Positions 1 through 12,779 are shown, counted from the stretch's first letter. The stretch: DNA of 64,000 nt from Siphonodentalium dalli (GCA_032622095.1 CP136066.1:111373319-111437318), one strand, 5' to 3'. Program-made: numbers and translations. Notes: a model not told the origin generated them from the sequence alone.

Positions 1-182
1 CCTGCTACCACCTTGTGTGTACATAATTACTCGCGGTTCAATTGTGATGTCCGTTCAATTTGCGGGTACACGTGCGTGTACGTGAAAGACACATGTGTAT
101 TCGTTTGTCCTATTGCCCATGCAGGGCTCTATTCTGTAAAACACAAACTTTGTGTTTTATTGTATTCAGCTGATTTATACAT

Positions 183-335
183 AGAGGATCTCACATGAGT
201 TTCTATTTTATACGGAATTTATCAACCGAGTTCACTAAATTCGATTTGAGCCGAGGTTTACCGAGGCTCAAATAGAATTTAGAGGACGAGGTTGATAAAT
301 TACGTATAAAATAGAACGAGTGTGAGATACCTTTT
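183..335. repeat. Fold-back hairpin element, ~65-bp arms
   Basis: The left arm (about 183-250) reads TCTATTTTATACGGAATTT and continues to GATTTGAGCC. The right arm is its imperfect reverse complement and ends in AAAATAGAACGAGTGTGAGA. Arms are about 85% complementary by eye around a centre GAGGTTTACCGA. This is the form of a fold-back MITE; no target duplication or coding capacity is seen. Confidence 0.7.
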
Positions 336-1660
336 ATCACATGATCAAATAAACTCGAAGCATCGTGAAATATTCATCGAAAACAACAATCATAAACTAC
401 AGCGATCGCAAGTTATTTGAAGAACGCCGTGACGTCATCGCACGCGCTGATATTAAACGTGTCTATTACCGATAATTATGAAACTGCTTTTATGGCCAAA
501 TTATGTGATAAAAGTGTATCTCTTTCATTGCTGATTGGAATTCAGCATTTATCGATAATTCTTAATTTACAACGCGTATTTCACGAGAAAATGTATATGA
601 TCTTTTCAGCGAGCATTCTACTAACACATCTCTTGGTCGGGAATATTTTTGAGTTTGGGGAAGAATTGAGGGCCTAAATGTTCCATCTTTTGCGGTCGAC
701 TGTACTCGATTTGCCTTGTACAATAATTCTCCTATACCATGCATATTGTCGATTATCGAGGTTTATAGTACTCGATACCTTAATTGTGCGTGGTTCAAAT
801 CAACGCATTTGTAATATGATAGGATATATGACGCAGTGGTAGGGGGGGGGGGGGATTCCGACACGTATGCTGGGGGTGGTGGGTGTCAAAATAAGCCCAA
901 AGCAATTTTTTTCCGTGACAACATTATTTTTTTTCCTTCACATCTTTTATTGGATTTTTACTAGTTTCTACTGGTGTGTAACACTAAGAAATCAATAATA
1001 AGGAACTGCAGCAACACTAAACACGCTAGGGCCATTGGATGTTGGTTTGTGCCTCTTTAGGACAGGGGGGAATATTCTTAATGCAGCTGAATTGCCCATG
1101 CAGTATTCTATGTAATTAACATCAAATAAGGATAACTTTAAAGAAATAAATTTAATGCCAAATCTGGTTAAACATGGACATTAAACACTGATGTATACAC
1201 TGATATATAAAGAAAAAAACATGTAACATATCTAGACTTGTGAGTGGATAACACAATTATCTCATATGTGACAAAAGATATAGAAAATAGTAATAATTCA
1301 CAATTTCATGTTGTCATGAATGAGTTAATACAGGTTTCTACTAAAAGTGTAGGTTTGTTTTTTAGTATATGCTTTACTCTCACATGCTAAACTTGAGCAG
1401 TCCAGTAGAAATAATGCCTATTCTGAACTCATACAAGATTCCTGAATTCATACAAGATAAACTGTGAACGTTATAAAATTCCTAACCAATCCTGACCAAT
1501 CTGAATCAATTGGAATCAATCGTAACATTAACTTTCTTTGATTTCCCATTGGTGCTCCTGTGTGCTCTAGTGTATTGCTATATGTGCGATAAACATGTTT
1601 TAGTAATGTCTAATGAGTCTGGGTGGCACGTAGCATATAATAATTTAACATATCTGATAT
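336..1660. other. Unassigned AT-rich sequence
   Basis: No gene, RNA or clear repeat was recognised. It holds a poly-G run at about 841-853 and short AT-rich stretches. Open frames here are short and look random. Confidence 0.5.
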
Positions 1661-1667
1661 AATACAA

Positions 1668-1730
1668 TCACCTATCTGGTGTAAAACAATATCACCTATC
1701 TGGTGTAAAACAAAATCACCTATCTGGTGT
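1668..1730. repeat. 24-bp tandem repeat, ~2.7 copies
   Basis: The unit TCACCTATCTGGTGTAAAAC plus four bases starts at 1668, 1692 and 1716. Each unit contains the interrupted palindrome CACC-tatct-GGTG. A related unit at about 2529-2552 directly abuts the MITE at 2553, so that element appears to have inserted into the same repeat type. Confidence 0.8.
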
Positions 1731-2552
1731 GCCAAGACAACCCCAGGGACATAACTTTCAACCCGGGAAGAAGACAGACAATCTCTAAGTCGCAGGGGTC
1801 GCTAGATTACCACACATATCAGCGCCACTGTCGGCTACACCTAGATTGCAAAATACTGGACATCAAAACAGATTAGCGGACATCCAGGCAGTAACCATGT
1901 CCGACACATACACGGGTGGATAATTGGGGAGTAAACAGACCGATCTTGGGATTAGCGAGACTAGATACTTCGCCAGGAAAAGCTACTGAAACCTAACACA
2001 GCGTAATGGATAGGGAGCAGAGTTTGAAGAACACACAGGAAAACTGCTCCGCCTGGTTAACCTAGGAACGCCCCAATTGATGTACCATGAAATGCGAACC
2101 GACCCGGAATAATACCGTCTCCGTATTTGAACGCAGACGAATTGAGAACCGACACCAGTTCTAACCAACTACCCCAGCGATCACCAAGAATTCTCGACGC
2201 GTAGAAAAGCAGTTTGGAGCAATGGACGAAAATACAAGGTAACATTTATGATCTTGTATTTCTAACAACGTCCCACTGATGCGCCGACGGAAGAAGAAGA
2301 GCAGACGACAGGAAGACAAACTCAACCGGAACTCAACCGAGTAGAAGACAAGCAGACACGCCCAACCTAAGAAGACGGAAGAAGACCCTAACCCGAGCAG
2401 ACGACGGGAAGATAAACTCAACCAGGAGAAACCCAGATGCCGATGATTGAACATTATTGACTTTGTTGTAAATAAATAATCAAACCATTCTGATAGCCTT
2501 AATAGTTATATGTACCCGTATTGGCACACTGGTGTAGAGCAATATCACCTAC
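1731..2552. other. Unassigned, purine-rich in part
   Basis: The stretch at 2280-2420 is rich in GAAGAC-type purine runs on the + strand. Overlapping minus-strand frames are low-complexity translations of these. No gene recognised. Confidence 0.4.
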
Positions 2553-3161
2553 CAGGGGCCTGTACTATAGATTTACAATTGCCGTGTTTGAACACGTGTA
2601 CAAGGTTTTGTGGGGCACACAGAAGGTGTCGATTACCATAGACCTCCACTCTTATTCTTACAGTGAAAAGGCGACTTCTTGCAACGCCTCGTTTACATGC
2701 ATGGTGACCAATAAAATAATAGGTTTACCACATGTGACTTGATTGACCAATGAAAAAAAATATTCATCGGAGACACTCATTGATATGTTATCGCTAGTGC
2801 ATGGGTAATCCGTGTTCAATTGTATTAGTGGTAATCGGTATCCTTTAAATAATCGCTCAGTGAGTACGCCGCAACCGTTCGTGCGTTGTGTTATATGTCA
2901 TCAATGGTTATCGTCTGTTCCAACAATTCAAGTTTTAAGATGTATTTCAATTTCTAGTTGGGTTGTCATGCAAAATCGCTGGAGTATTATATTGAATACC
3001 ATTCTGATCAAACCCAATCACCCATCGGTAATGAGCACACGGGTATAATCTACTCTATTACAATACAGTGGTCTATTGCAATTCACGCCTCCTGTGAACC
3101 TCCCATAACTTTGTACACATGTTCAAACACGGCAATTGTAAATCTATAGTACAGGCCCCTG
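2553..3161. mobile_element. MITE with ~60-bp terminal inverted repeats
   Basis: The left end CAGGGGCCTGTACTATAG (2553) continues through CAATTGCCGTGTTTGAACA. The right end (3100-3161) is its reverse complement, with a few mismatches, ending CTATAGTACAGGCCCCTG. The 609-bp interior has no credible coding. The terminus resembles those of PIF/Harbinger- or hAT-type elements, but no clear target duplication was found, so the superfamily is uncertain. Both flanks carry GGTGTA-type sequence from the 24-bp repeat at 1668-1730. Confidence 0.8.
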
Positions 3162-3639
3162 GTGTATAGACATAATATCTTTATAAATTTCCATAACAAA
3201 GTAACAAAACACAAAAACTAAAAAGTTCTCTAAAAAGGACTACCACACACATTTTGGCACTAAAACAGTGACTATTAATTATGATTAACCGTGCGCGCTG
3301 TGTCAGTGACCGGTTACCCACTCAGGCATAGCTGCTATTCACAATAGCAATAAGGCTGCTTAATAGGTTTTGTGACGAGAAGGAAATTGAATGCAACCTG
3401 GACACAATACAATGACTTCAATTTAGCAATAAAATGTTCGATGGTATATAAATATTAGAACGTCAGTTTGTCTTCGGCTCATGAACTACACCCTTCCCAC
3501 TGGCCACTACATTCGCATAGTCAACTCCAAGCCATGCTCTATTCATATACAAAGCTTTAAAATAAATTGACTGCAAAGCTGTGGAAATATGATATTTAAC
3601 AAAAACGATTAAAAATCCACTGCAGTCAAGAATAGCGAG
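3162..3639. other. Unassigned
   Basis: AT-rich sequence with no gene or repeat recognised. Confidence 0.4.
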
Positions 3640-3719
3640 TTTGCTATTTCAAACCGGTACGGATACGAGTACGCGTACGGGTAGCTACCCGTACCGGTAC
3701 ACGTTTTGAAATCGCAAAC
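3640..3719. repeat. 80-bp palindrome with GTAC-rich core
   Basis: The outer arms are TTTGCTATTTCAAA and TTTTGAAATCGCAAA. The centre holds the perfect 20-bp palindrome GTACGGGTAGCTACCCGTAC, flanked by CCGGTAC and GAGTACGC repeats. It should form a stable cruciform. It is probably a small fold-back element; no protein is encoded. Confidence 0.75.
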
Positions 3720-4218
3720 AGTTTTACCGGTAGAATTCATCACATCGACTGGTAATGTATGGTGAGCCAACTGCAACAAAAAAGATATTATGATATAGAT
3801 TGTTATTCGCGTTATTAGCCGATGTTATACTTAGCGTTATGGGTTGTTGGAAATTTGTATTTAGATTAGATGAGCCCCAGGATAATCAGTTCCTTTCATC
3901 AAGGATGAGCTAGGTGGCAGTTGGAAGAGGATGTTGCTTTTCTTTCACTTATATTGGTAACATTTTCAACAATTGGATTCTACAAGTCATATACCGATCG
4001 AGTATTGACAATAAATCGGTTGGAATTTTTAAACTTAGAAAATAGAATATGATAGCTCAAATATACAATTACGTTATATATAGTTACAATTTCCAACCAA
4101 TATTCGGTGTAAAAATGTATTGTTTTAGACCAAGGGTCTAATATTGTCCTACATGTACTTTCAGTTCGATATAATTCCGCAGTTGTCCCTTATTTTAGTT
4201 GGGGAATATTTAGTCATA
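3720..4218. other. Unassigned
   Basis: No gene, RNA or repeat recognised. Confidence 0.4.
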
Positions 4219-4594
4219 TTAAAGATGCATAATCCGAATTAACGCTCCCAAGTTACTATTTTTTGGCTTCGGGGGTAAAACAAAATATTTTATTCGAATC
4301 GAGGAACCCACCATCAAAGTGCGATTTTTTAAGTTTGTTATTTCTTGAATTGTGTAATTATTTGTGGCCCAGAAAAGAGTAATCAAACCGACGGTCTCGG
4401 ACAAAATTGCGGATGAAGATGCTTAACTCTAAAATCAAGTGGTAATGCGGCCAAAATTTTATACTATAGTTGACAGCAGTTAGCATTATTTTGTTGTAAT
4501 TAATCGATTCTGATAACAAAAGCGTATTTTGAAGAAATGTTTTTGTTGTAACTTTATGATATGGGGACCGTTTGATCGGTTTGAGTAGCTTTAA
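4219..4594. mobile_element. TTAA-flanked MITE, family A copy 1
   Basis: TTAA lies at 4219-4222 and 4591-4594. The ends read TTAAAGATGCATAATCCGAA and GATCGGTTTGAGTAGCTTTAA in part. The interior TTTGGCTTCGGGGGTAAAAC, then ATTCGAATCGAGGAACCCA, is shared with copies at 10000-10487, 20139-20545 and 46256-46695. TTAA duplication is the hallmark of piggyBac-type transposition. The element is 376 bp and non-coding. Confidence 0.75.
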
Positions 4595-5076
4595 GTAAAC
4601 ATTTGTTTGGGATCAGAAACAGATCGAATGGTCGGCCTGTCGGGACAAGGGAATATTTATCCCAAGAATTGGGATTGTCGTCGGGATCTAAACCCGGAGG
4701 TGGGTTGAAATGTTTAACTTTGTAACAAAAAAGGTGTCAAAATGTAGTCTGTTTATTATACGGATTGAATAAAGAGCGTTTGCTTCACTTCTGTGCGAAA
4801 CACAGAAAACAGCTGAAACTCGCTCTGCTTATGCTTAGATTTTGTAGAGTATGTATAGGTATTTCGTGTATTTGGCGACCTATAGTATCCCCACTACCGT
4901 ATACACCAGTATTGTGGTTCAAATGCGCCATGTCCGTTCAGATAGTAAATATATATTAAAATGAGAAATCGGTTCCCACCTACATACGATAAGGTAACTA
5001 AACGGTAATTGTATTCAAATGTGCAATCCATAGATAAATCCACGATATACTTATGTCCTTGTACAATGGGTTGAGA
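4595..5076. other. Unassigned, with one ATAAAGAGCG motif
   Basis: The recurrent 10-mer ATAAAGAGCG occurs at about 4769, as it does in repeats at 13, 22, 41 and 50 kb. Nothing else was recognised. Confidence 0.4.
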
Positions 5077-5521
5077 CAGGGACGTGACGACGGGGGTGTC
5101 TCAACCCCCCACTCCCCAACTTTGGTCAAATGTTCAACATTTGGACATTTGATATACCTGACACAACAGTTGTTGGAAAGTACACACAAACAATAGGTTG
5201 AAATTGGTTTCGTAGTTTGATTTTAGAACAAGTTATTAGTGGATAATTTGTAGTTTTTAGACCAACATTTGCATATTTCCCTATTTTTGGTAACACAATT
5301 TGGACTGAAATGGCTGTCAGAAACAGTTGGAAATTGTTCAAGCTTTTGGGGGGGGTGTCAGGTCTCAAAATTTCCAACAATTGGAAAGCTTGATGCCAGC
5401 CAAGGGGAGGGGGTGTATTTACGCGCAAACTTGTGAATTTGATATGGTTTGAGATGTGTAGTTAGAAATTCGAAGGTGGACACCCTTCCTAAAGCGCAGA
5501 CCATCGAAAGCCATGTCCCTA
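5077..5521 (+). mobile_element. Candidate non-autonomous element, CAGGGACGTG family, copy 1
   Basis: The left end is CAGGGACGTGACGACGGG and the right end GCCATGTCCCTA. The same two distinct ends occur, in the opposite order, at 8491-9198. The interior is non-coding and includes poly-G and poly-C patches. No target duplication found; the CAGGG start would fit hAT, but this is not shown. Confidence 0.5.
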
Positions 5522-6827
5522 CAATGGGCCGATACTGCGTCTATAGCACCATCTACTCACTCTATTATAATCAGAACCCGTTATTAATGCAGTGAAAAAA
5601 TAATCGGCCTTCCGTATTTATCTAAGTGCAAGAAGCCGCCTCGAGAATTTTAACACAAATCCTGGGTTAAAATGACAACTTTATCAATAATATTTGCCCA
5701 TGAAATCTTTCAATAAATAGGTTAACGCATAGCTGACTGGAATTTCATGGAAATCGTGGACCTTTGGGTGAGAAAATCGTAGTGAAAGGCTACCGGTCAA
5801 TGGGACAAATCTACCCGTTTCAATTCGCTATCGCTTTATGTGCTGCATTGAAAGTATAGGAGTTATCATATCAGTATGGCTATATCCCATAAATTGTATA
5901 TATATATCATGTTGGAGTCATGCATTATGATAACATACCCCAACCAAGTGGCATATATAGATCAACTTCAGCAGAAATTGAAACGGTCATCGGGTGGGGA
6001 ATATTGTACGAAGAGCTCCATACATGTTCACTTGATAAGCAATCCAGTTTGATCAGATAGACCTTAGTTTAAAGAGTATGTATTCCATGAATAATACAAC
6101 AGCAATAAGTATACGATTCAATGTGGACCGGATTCGACATCAACTGTGCAGGCTTATGTCAGTCATTTCCGTGAATCATTTTATATTCACCCCACCTAAC
6201 GAGAGCATGATGGTCGTGATATATACACATTGGCGCTACTTGCTTATGAGACAAACTAATTCTTTTCATACATGTAGTAATATAAAAATATTCTAATATC
6301 GCTGTAATACAAGTAAATATATTGCTTGAGTTCTAGTTCAAATTAGTAACGACCCCATCTTGGTCGTCATATTAATGCACATGAGCATGGGGCAATTATC
6401 AACATTTCTTACTACACGTATATGTTTGCCAGAATGGTAGAAACGGGTGCCTGATCATTTGTGTCGATTTTCCAGTCCAATCACCAAGAGTACTCATACA
6501 AGGATTCATTTTACGATGACTTTTATGGATACTATGTCAGACTTCGACCGACTATCCAAACTCGTTCATCAACCAGGCCTATACCAGCGGTATACATGTA
6601 CCATGATGAAGTGGACAAGATTGAAGTATAGCTATACTATCTGAACAAGACAACATATTAAATAATATCAGAATCGAGTTTGGCATAAGTCCATATATAG
6701 TAAATGGTATGTTCTCACCGAAAACCCATGTATGATAATGAAATGCATATGTGTCATTCTTACACGCTGGGATATATTGCAGAAATATATGTATTTTAAT
6801 GTCACATTTCGACATTTCGGCCATATT
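5522..6827. other. Unassigned AT-rich sequence
   Basis: No gene, RNA gene or clear repeat recognised. Short open frames look random. Confidence 0.4.
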
Positions 6828-7700
6828 GGCGGCCATCTCGATTACAGTAAGATATTAAAAACTTCAGATTATCTAAATCGGAGTACATTCATTCATATAT
6901 CTAACATCGACATATCGTTCTCCATTGGTGGACATGTTATTTGACGTACCAAAAAAAATATGTTTGGCAAATTTTCACGATAATTATTTGGAAAATAATT
7001 GTCATATGAACTCGCATTTTGAGTAATTGTGTTAAGACAAGTAATGGGAGTGCGTCATAACATGGCGATTGTTTATTTGAAAGAAGCAAGTTAGTCTAAG
7101 CCATTCCCCTTCTACATGACAGAAAGGTAATTGGGTGAAAGAGGGTAAAATTTGCGTATTATCCTATTTTGGCCGCCATCTTGGACGCCATATTGGATTA
7201 AGTTGACAATTTCCAGTTAGATGTAAGTAACTTATGTAATGATCCTACTCATTTACATCACCGATTAATTATAATTTCTTGAAAGAAATAGTTAGTAAAT
7301 AAAAAAGTATAATTTGGCGAAACTTCATACAACTTCCTTTATAACATCGCATTTGGAGAAGAATATCAAGGTTATGATCCAAGAAATCAACTTATATAAT
7401 GCCTAAGAGATTTGTTATCAAGATTGAAGAGAAGTATATTCCCTAATCGTCACCAGGTGGATACAATCGGAAATGATGTAGGCGACCTGTTTGGAAAATC
7501 ATAAATTTTCCCACTTCCGGTCGCCATTTTGGCGGCCATCTTTGATCGAGAGGACATACATCTATATAAAAATAAAACATGGCGTCACACCATAAACTGT
7601 TCAAACGGATTGTCATCTGTTTTATATCACAATTATATTTTTATCATGAAATCCAACAATAGCGAACTTAAGAAAATGAGCATGGCGGCCATCTTTGTGA
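6828..7700. repeat. Diverged array marked by GGCGGCCAT(C/T)TT
   Basis: The motif GGCGGCCAT or GGCCGCCATC occurs at 6828, 7171, 7531 and 7684, mostly 343-360 bp apart, each embedded in AT-rich sequence. This suggests old tandem or dispersed units of about 350 bp. The GCCATCTTGG core also marks the array at 52380-53225. No coding is supported. Confidence 0.45.
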
Positions 7701-7723
7701 CGTCATCAAACCACCCAGTCGCG

Positions 7724-9597
7724 ACCCCAGAGGCGTTATTTCGCTAAAATCCGATTCAGATTCTGGATTCAGATTACAGATTGGTCCCCGTACGACTTGG
7801 TTCGGCAAAAGAACAGACCATAAATTGGCAGAATCAGTAAACGAACAGACCGTAATCTCAATTTCGTGGTAATCCGATTGGGATTCGGATTCCGATTACG
7901 GACTCAAATGTTCGTAATGTAAACAAACCGAGATTTCGCCACCTCAGAGTTTAAAAACACAATAAAACATACGAATCCGTCTCTTGTGTACAAATTATTG
8001 CAGAATATAAACGATCTATATCAAAGAATTTTAAATGCGGAGACAAATTTGTTTTATTGAATGTAAACTGGGAGAATATTACTGAAATTAGCCAAATAAT
8101 AACGCTATTGATAGTAACGCTGGGGGAGCACTTCGGTTGATGGCGAAGCAATTGCAAATCATTGTTGATTGTCACTTTCATATGTCCATTTCATAAGTCC
8201 ATCCTTAAAATACCGCCCGAACGCATGTCGATTTCGAATTCGGCGAATACGTCACCATTGACCGAATTCATATGAACCTGCATTGATATGTCTTCTGCTG
8301 TGTTCGTTATTATAATGTTTCTTCTTATTCAAGAAATAGTAGGATTATATGGTATCGATGGATTATCAGATACACGTATGTACTATCATCTAGTCTTAAA
8401 GTTATAGCAATTTCATGTTTAACATGTTTTGTTTCGTTAAATGCAGTCGTTTTGCACAATAGTCTATGTATAGACAACAGACACATGTTCTAGGGACGTG
8501 GCTAGAAGTTTCCTCAAATTTCCGGCCAACTGCACCCCCCCCCCCCCCCCCCCCCAATTGAACCAAACATCAATCTCACAGGTTCGCATAATTCAATTTG
8601 CTCCCCTTGGAAATATCCAATCTGACAAACACTAAGATTGGAAAATTACCAACGTTTACTGGTTGAAAAAAATCAAACAATGAGAACAATCCAACCTATT
8701 ATGGTGTCAAATTAAAGTCCAACTAATGTTGTGTCATGCATGAAATTTCCGACTGGTGGAATGAACCAAAGTTTATTTAGATATATTTATTTCAAATATA
8801 TGTCAAATTAGATAACACATGATATATAACACATACATTTGTTTATACATACAAAGTAATTGGGGGACAAGTACTGACTCACTTAAGGGTACCCCCTCTC
8901 CCATATGTTATTACACTGAAAAAATAAATAATTATAACATGACTACCAAAACAAGTTGAACATATATACAGATCACTGGACACCCCCTCTCCCGAGTTAG
9001 TCATAAGTTTGTATATGTATTTATTTAAAATCGGGTTTGTTTGTTGCGTTTGTTGGCTTGTACGTATCATTATTTGAAACAGTTAGTCAAAATAATCTTG
9101 ATTTTCCTCACGTATGAATGACTGCACAGCTTAGCAAATTGTACCAAAGTTCGGGTGGGGGTCGAGACACACAATCAACCCCTGTCGTCACGTCCCTGTT
9201 CAACTGACAAGTTTCGTGTGTTCTTCACAACATCTTCGGAATTTGATTCAGGAGGGACCTAAAGCTGTCACGTTTAGATATGCTTGCCATCATCAATAAA
9301 CACACTTTAACTTGAAAAAGATGCGATTAAGTCGAATTGACAGCAAATTATGTGCCGTGTATATACACATAGAAGAAAAGCATGACTTTCACAACAAACA
9401 TGAGCTTTATAAATATAAGATACAAATGACACTTGTGTCAAATACATGAGCCATGTTTGACGCTGGGAGAACATTAAACATAGTTTCGGAGACCACGTGG
9501 ATTTCAAAATCTGACCTAGAATCGGGAATTAGCCCCGCCCCCGTAATCGGCTTCGGATTCTCAATCCGGATTTTAGCGAAATTACGACTCTGAGGGG
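7724..9597. repeat. ~60-bp inverted repeat arms, 1.87 kb apart
   Basis: The left arm, from 7724, reads CCCCAGAGGCGTTATTTCGC then TAAAATCCG. The right arm, ending at 9597, is the inverse with several mismatches (TTTTAGCGAAATTACGAC then TCTGAGGGG). A third related end (GAGATTTCGCCACCTCAGAG) lies at about 7931-7950. The CAGGGACGTG element 8491-9198 is nested inside. Probably a decayed terminal-inverted-repeat element; no transposase seen. Confidence 0.5.
8491..9198 (-). mobile_element. Candidate non-autonomous element, CAGGGACGTG family, copy 2 (inverted)
   Basis: The ends are TAGGGACGTGGCTAGAAG (8491) and GTCGTCACGTCCCTG (9198), the mirror of the ends at 5077-5521. It carries a poly-C run at about 8534-8556. 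Flanks read GTTC-T on the left and GTTC-A on the right, too short to be a convincing target duplication. Confidence 0.5.
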
Positions 9598-9999
9598 TTT
9601 AACAAATATGTTTCTGAAGTAGAGACCATATACTGGCTCATGAGCATGGTATCTATATTTGTTCATGATTTTCCCACGGGAGCCCAAAATCGGACATAAG
9701 CGACTCGACTATGAGGTCACATTAATGAACTCAGAGGAATAAACTTGTTACTCCCCCAATGTGTGAAAAATACTGCTTGTTTTTGGAATTATTGTACCAT
9801 CTGATTCGTGTACAATTATCTAAGCTTAATAGCGAAGCGACGTAGGATATATATGCGAATATGCGATATACTAATAGACTTTTTCAACCCAATCTAAAAA
9901 TGGATTTCACTTACATAAAATAAATTGAACCTAAAATAGAATAATTTATACACAACTCAAGGGTCAGCGGAGTTCAAATTTTTTTTTTTTTTGTTATGA

Positions 10000-10487
10000 T
10001 TAAAGGTACTCAATCCGATAAAACTCATCTCAATTACTATTTCAATGGCTTCGGGGGTCAAAAATATTTGATTCGAGTCGAGGAAGTCACCCATCAAAGC
10101 TCAGATTTGTTAGATATCGATTTTAGAAATCTATTATTTTTCATTATCGGGAATTCTTTCTGGCCCAGTACGTAGTCAAAATTGCGTTATTATTACCACT
10201 TGATTTTAGAGTTATCCATCCTTGTCTGTTTGAATAGAGTTTTGGTGTACTCATCTCGAGCAGGTTTCAAAATTGACGGCAATTATTAGTACTCATCTCG
10301 AGAAATTAACAAATTTCAAAAATCAATATCTAATAACTCTGAGCTTTGTTTGATGGGTTCCTCGACTCGAATCAAATATTGTTTACCCCCAAAGCCAAAG
10401 AAATAGTAATATAGGACCCTCTGATCGGATTGTTGCTGTTGGAATCTGTTGAGATGGGGACCCTCTGTTCGGATTGAGTACCTTTAA
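10000..10487. mobile_element. TTAA-flanked MITE, family A copy 2
   Basis: The left end TTAAAGGTACTCAATCCGA and the right end TCGGATTGAGTACCTTTAA are perfect reverse complements, 488 bp apart, with TTAA at 10000-10003 and 10484-10487. This is the best preserved copy at the termini. The interior shares the CTTCGGGGGT and CGAGTCGAGGAA segments with copies 1, 3 and 4 and has no open frame of note. Confidence 0.85.
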
Positions 10488-11380
10488 TACAACCTCGAAA
10501 TGTGTAATTGAGCTAAATGCTCCAGGGCAAAAATAAAAACTTGTTTACGGCAAATGTTAGCTATACTTCATGATATGTAGACACATCATGCTCCTAAATA
10601 CAAAGTTATTAACACATTTGAAAGTAAAATAAACTACAGCTCTGGTTAACAAAAAGTTAAAATTTTGTTTACATATTTTATGAAATTGATACAAATATTT
10701 GCCCCGAAAGAGGATGCTAGCAACCTGACTGGACGTTTAGATATTATCTTCCATTTTCTAACGGTATTCCGCCTAAAGATTGATGGAATATTCTCAAAGT
10801 TCAAGGCAGACAAACGGAAACTATAAGTTCCGATTGAAAGATCGCAGTCTTTTAAGGTTGCTTCTTGGAAACCAGTAAAGGCGCCATCACATCACACAAG
10901 CTGTAAAAAAGAGTTCAGTCCCTTCGCTACCGCTGCCGGCATGTGTATTTTCTTAATTAAATCTAACATTGTTATTGAACAGTTTTAGCAGTTACAATTC
11001 ATTCTGGCTTGATCTCGACAATTTCAAATGAATATCGACATATCAGTTTCTCAGAATAATGCAGAATGAATTGTAACATACAAACGTCTCAAATAAATGT
11101 GATATTACTATATATGGAGCTTGCATGGACATCACCAAGTACATCACGACGTCACAGCCTACATCGGCGCGCAAAACTTCAGACAGGACTGCATCGATGG
11201 CCAGACAGCTGAGACTCGTATTACACGGACAGGCTGAAGACACATGCATCTGCCAACATATACGTTATATATGATCAGTTACATATATGATTTGTTAAGT
11301 CCCGTTACGGTCTATCATCAAATCCTTCTAAAGATAAAAACTCATCCGATAATCACATGAACATTAACAAGCTGGCGCAA
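10488..11380. other. Unassigned
   Basis: No gene or repeat recognised between the TTAA-flanked element and the 27-bp minisatellite. Confidence 0.4.
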
Positions 11381-11567
11381 ATTACGTTTACGTATGATCA
11401 TATTAATATTACGTTTACGTATGATCATATTAATATTACGTTTACGTATGATCATATTAATATTACGTTTACGTATGATCATATTAATATTACGTTTACG
11501 TATGATCATATTAATATTACGTTTACGTATGATCATATTAATATTACGTTTACGTATGATCATATTA
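11381..11567. repeat. 27-bp minisatellite, ~7 near-identical copies
   Basis: Units start at 11381, 11408, 11435, 11462, 11489, 11516 and 11543; the last is two bases short. Each unit chains three palindromic segments: TACGT-TT-ACGTA, TATGATCATA and ATTAAT. The period is a multiple of three, so several frames stay open and give repetitive peptides on both strands; these are not taken as genes. The near-identity of copies implies recent expansion or homogenisation. Confidence 0.95.
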
Positions 11568-11869
11568 GTTGATTATATATATCCACGTTTTGCCACTAAA
11601 ATAGCATTGTAGGCCGAAGAGGGTCATTGTTCAATGGTATCAGCTCCATAATTAGTTGTATACTGGACGATTAACGCGGAAGTTGGTGAAATGGGGGGGG
11701 GGTCTAAAAGTCTGGTTTAGAAAATATTTCTGGTGTGACCCAAATATCGCTAGATATAAAAATAAATAAAATGTCGCAGACCCCACGTCCCCCGAAAAGA
11801 GGTGGCTCTTCAGAACGTTGGCTTTATGAAAGAATAAAGAAGTCAAATTCTGGTAAACATTTTACTTCA

Positions 11870-12230
11870 ACATGACAATGACATGCATGCTCTCAAATGT
11901 CAACCACACTCCAAATATCAAGATATTCGTTTAAAGATTGCTCAAGTTATCATTTAGACAATGAAAATATTATGATTTCTAAGCCCCAAAAAGGAGAGCT
12001 CCGTCAAACAATGATCGGACCGTGACCAGATTCGAACTTGGCGTGCATCTTATTAAATGTGAACCACGTACCAAATATCAAGAAATTATTTTGAATATTG
12101 TTAGCATAACTCCGTAAAAATCATCTGACCGTCACCAAATTCGAACTTTGGACTGCGTCTTCTCAAATGTGGGAACCACGTACTAGATATAAAAACAATT
12201 GTTGAATATACTCAAGTTACCACCCGGATA
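11870..12230. repeat. Diverged tandem repeat, 3 units
   Basis: The segment TCTCAAATGTGAACCACGTA, with variants, followed by CCAAATATCAAGA, recurs at 11891, 12051 and 12161. ACCGTGACCAGATTCGAAC-like sequence lies between units. Spacing is uneven (160 and 110 bp), so the array is old. Confidence 0.6.
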
Positions 12231-12779
12231 AATTACACGTTTGGGACGGAGAGTGTTACCTGCATGAACGACTCCATCTTGATTGAAAGGTAGCTGTTAA
12301 GCGGTAGTTCACATTCTTCCTAATATTTCGATGGATCTCGAGATGTTGTTTATGGTGCTATTGTTCGGCTATATTCGTACACCATATATCAACTCCGTCT
12401 GATATTTAAATTCTTTTTATAGCAATAAATCATTCTCGATTGCCATCGATATAGCAAATACTCTACCGAAAGATATTGTGACCAATATGTCTATGTTGTT
12501 TCTTAAACAGAAACAGTTCATTAATAGGTGAGGTAATAGCACCTGCACATTTTATAACATCAACTAGTGTATATGTCAGCCATTTTCTATCCTCGTTGCT
12601 TTATGCATGCATGGACATCTTCCTTCTGATGTAAATCAGAATTCTAATAACTTGTGCTGTCAGAATTTAATAAGTTTTCGCCTCCAAGAAAAATAAAATA
12701 TTAGTAGATCTGATTCCAATGCCAACATAATGTAAAACCAGAGGGTTAAAGACACTAGCGGCGTTGGCGGTGGGTATGC

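Noticed and set aside
2553-3161. Confident assignment to hAT from the CAGGGG terminus
   Set aside because: No 8-bp target duplication was found, and the terminus also resembles Harbinger ends.
11342-11612. Open frames on both strands encoding 9-residue repeats
   Set aside because: They result from the 27-bp minisatellite having a period divisible by three; three overlapping frames are open at once, with no start context.
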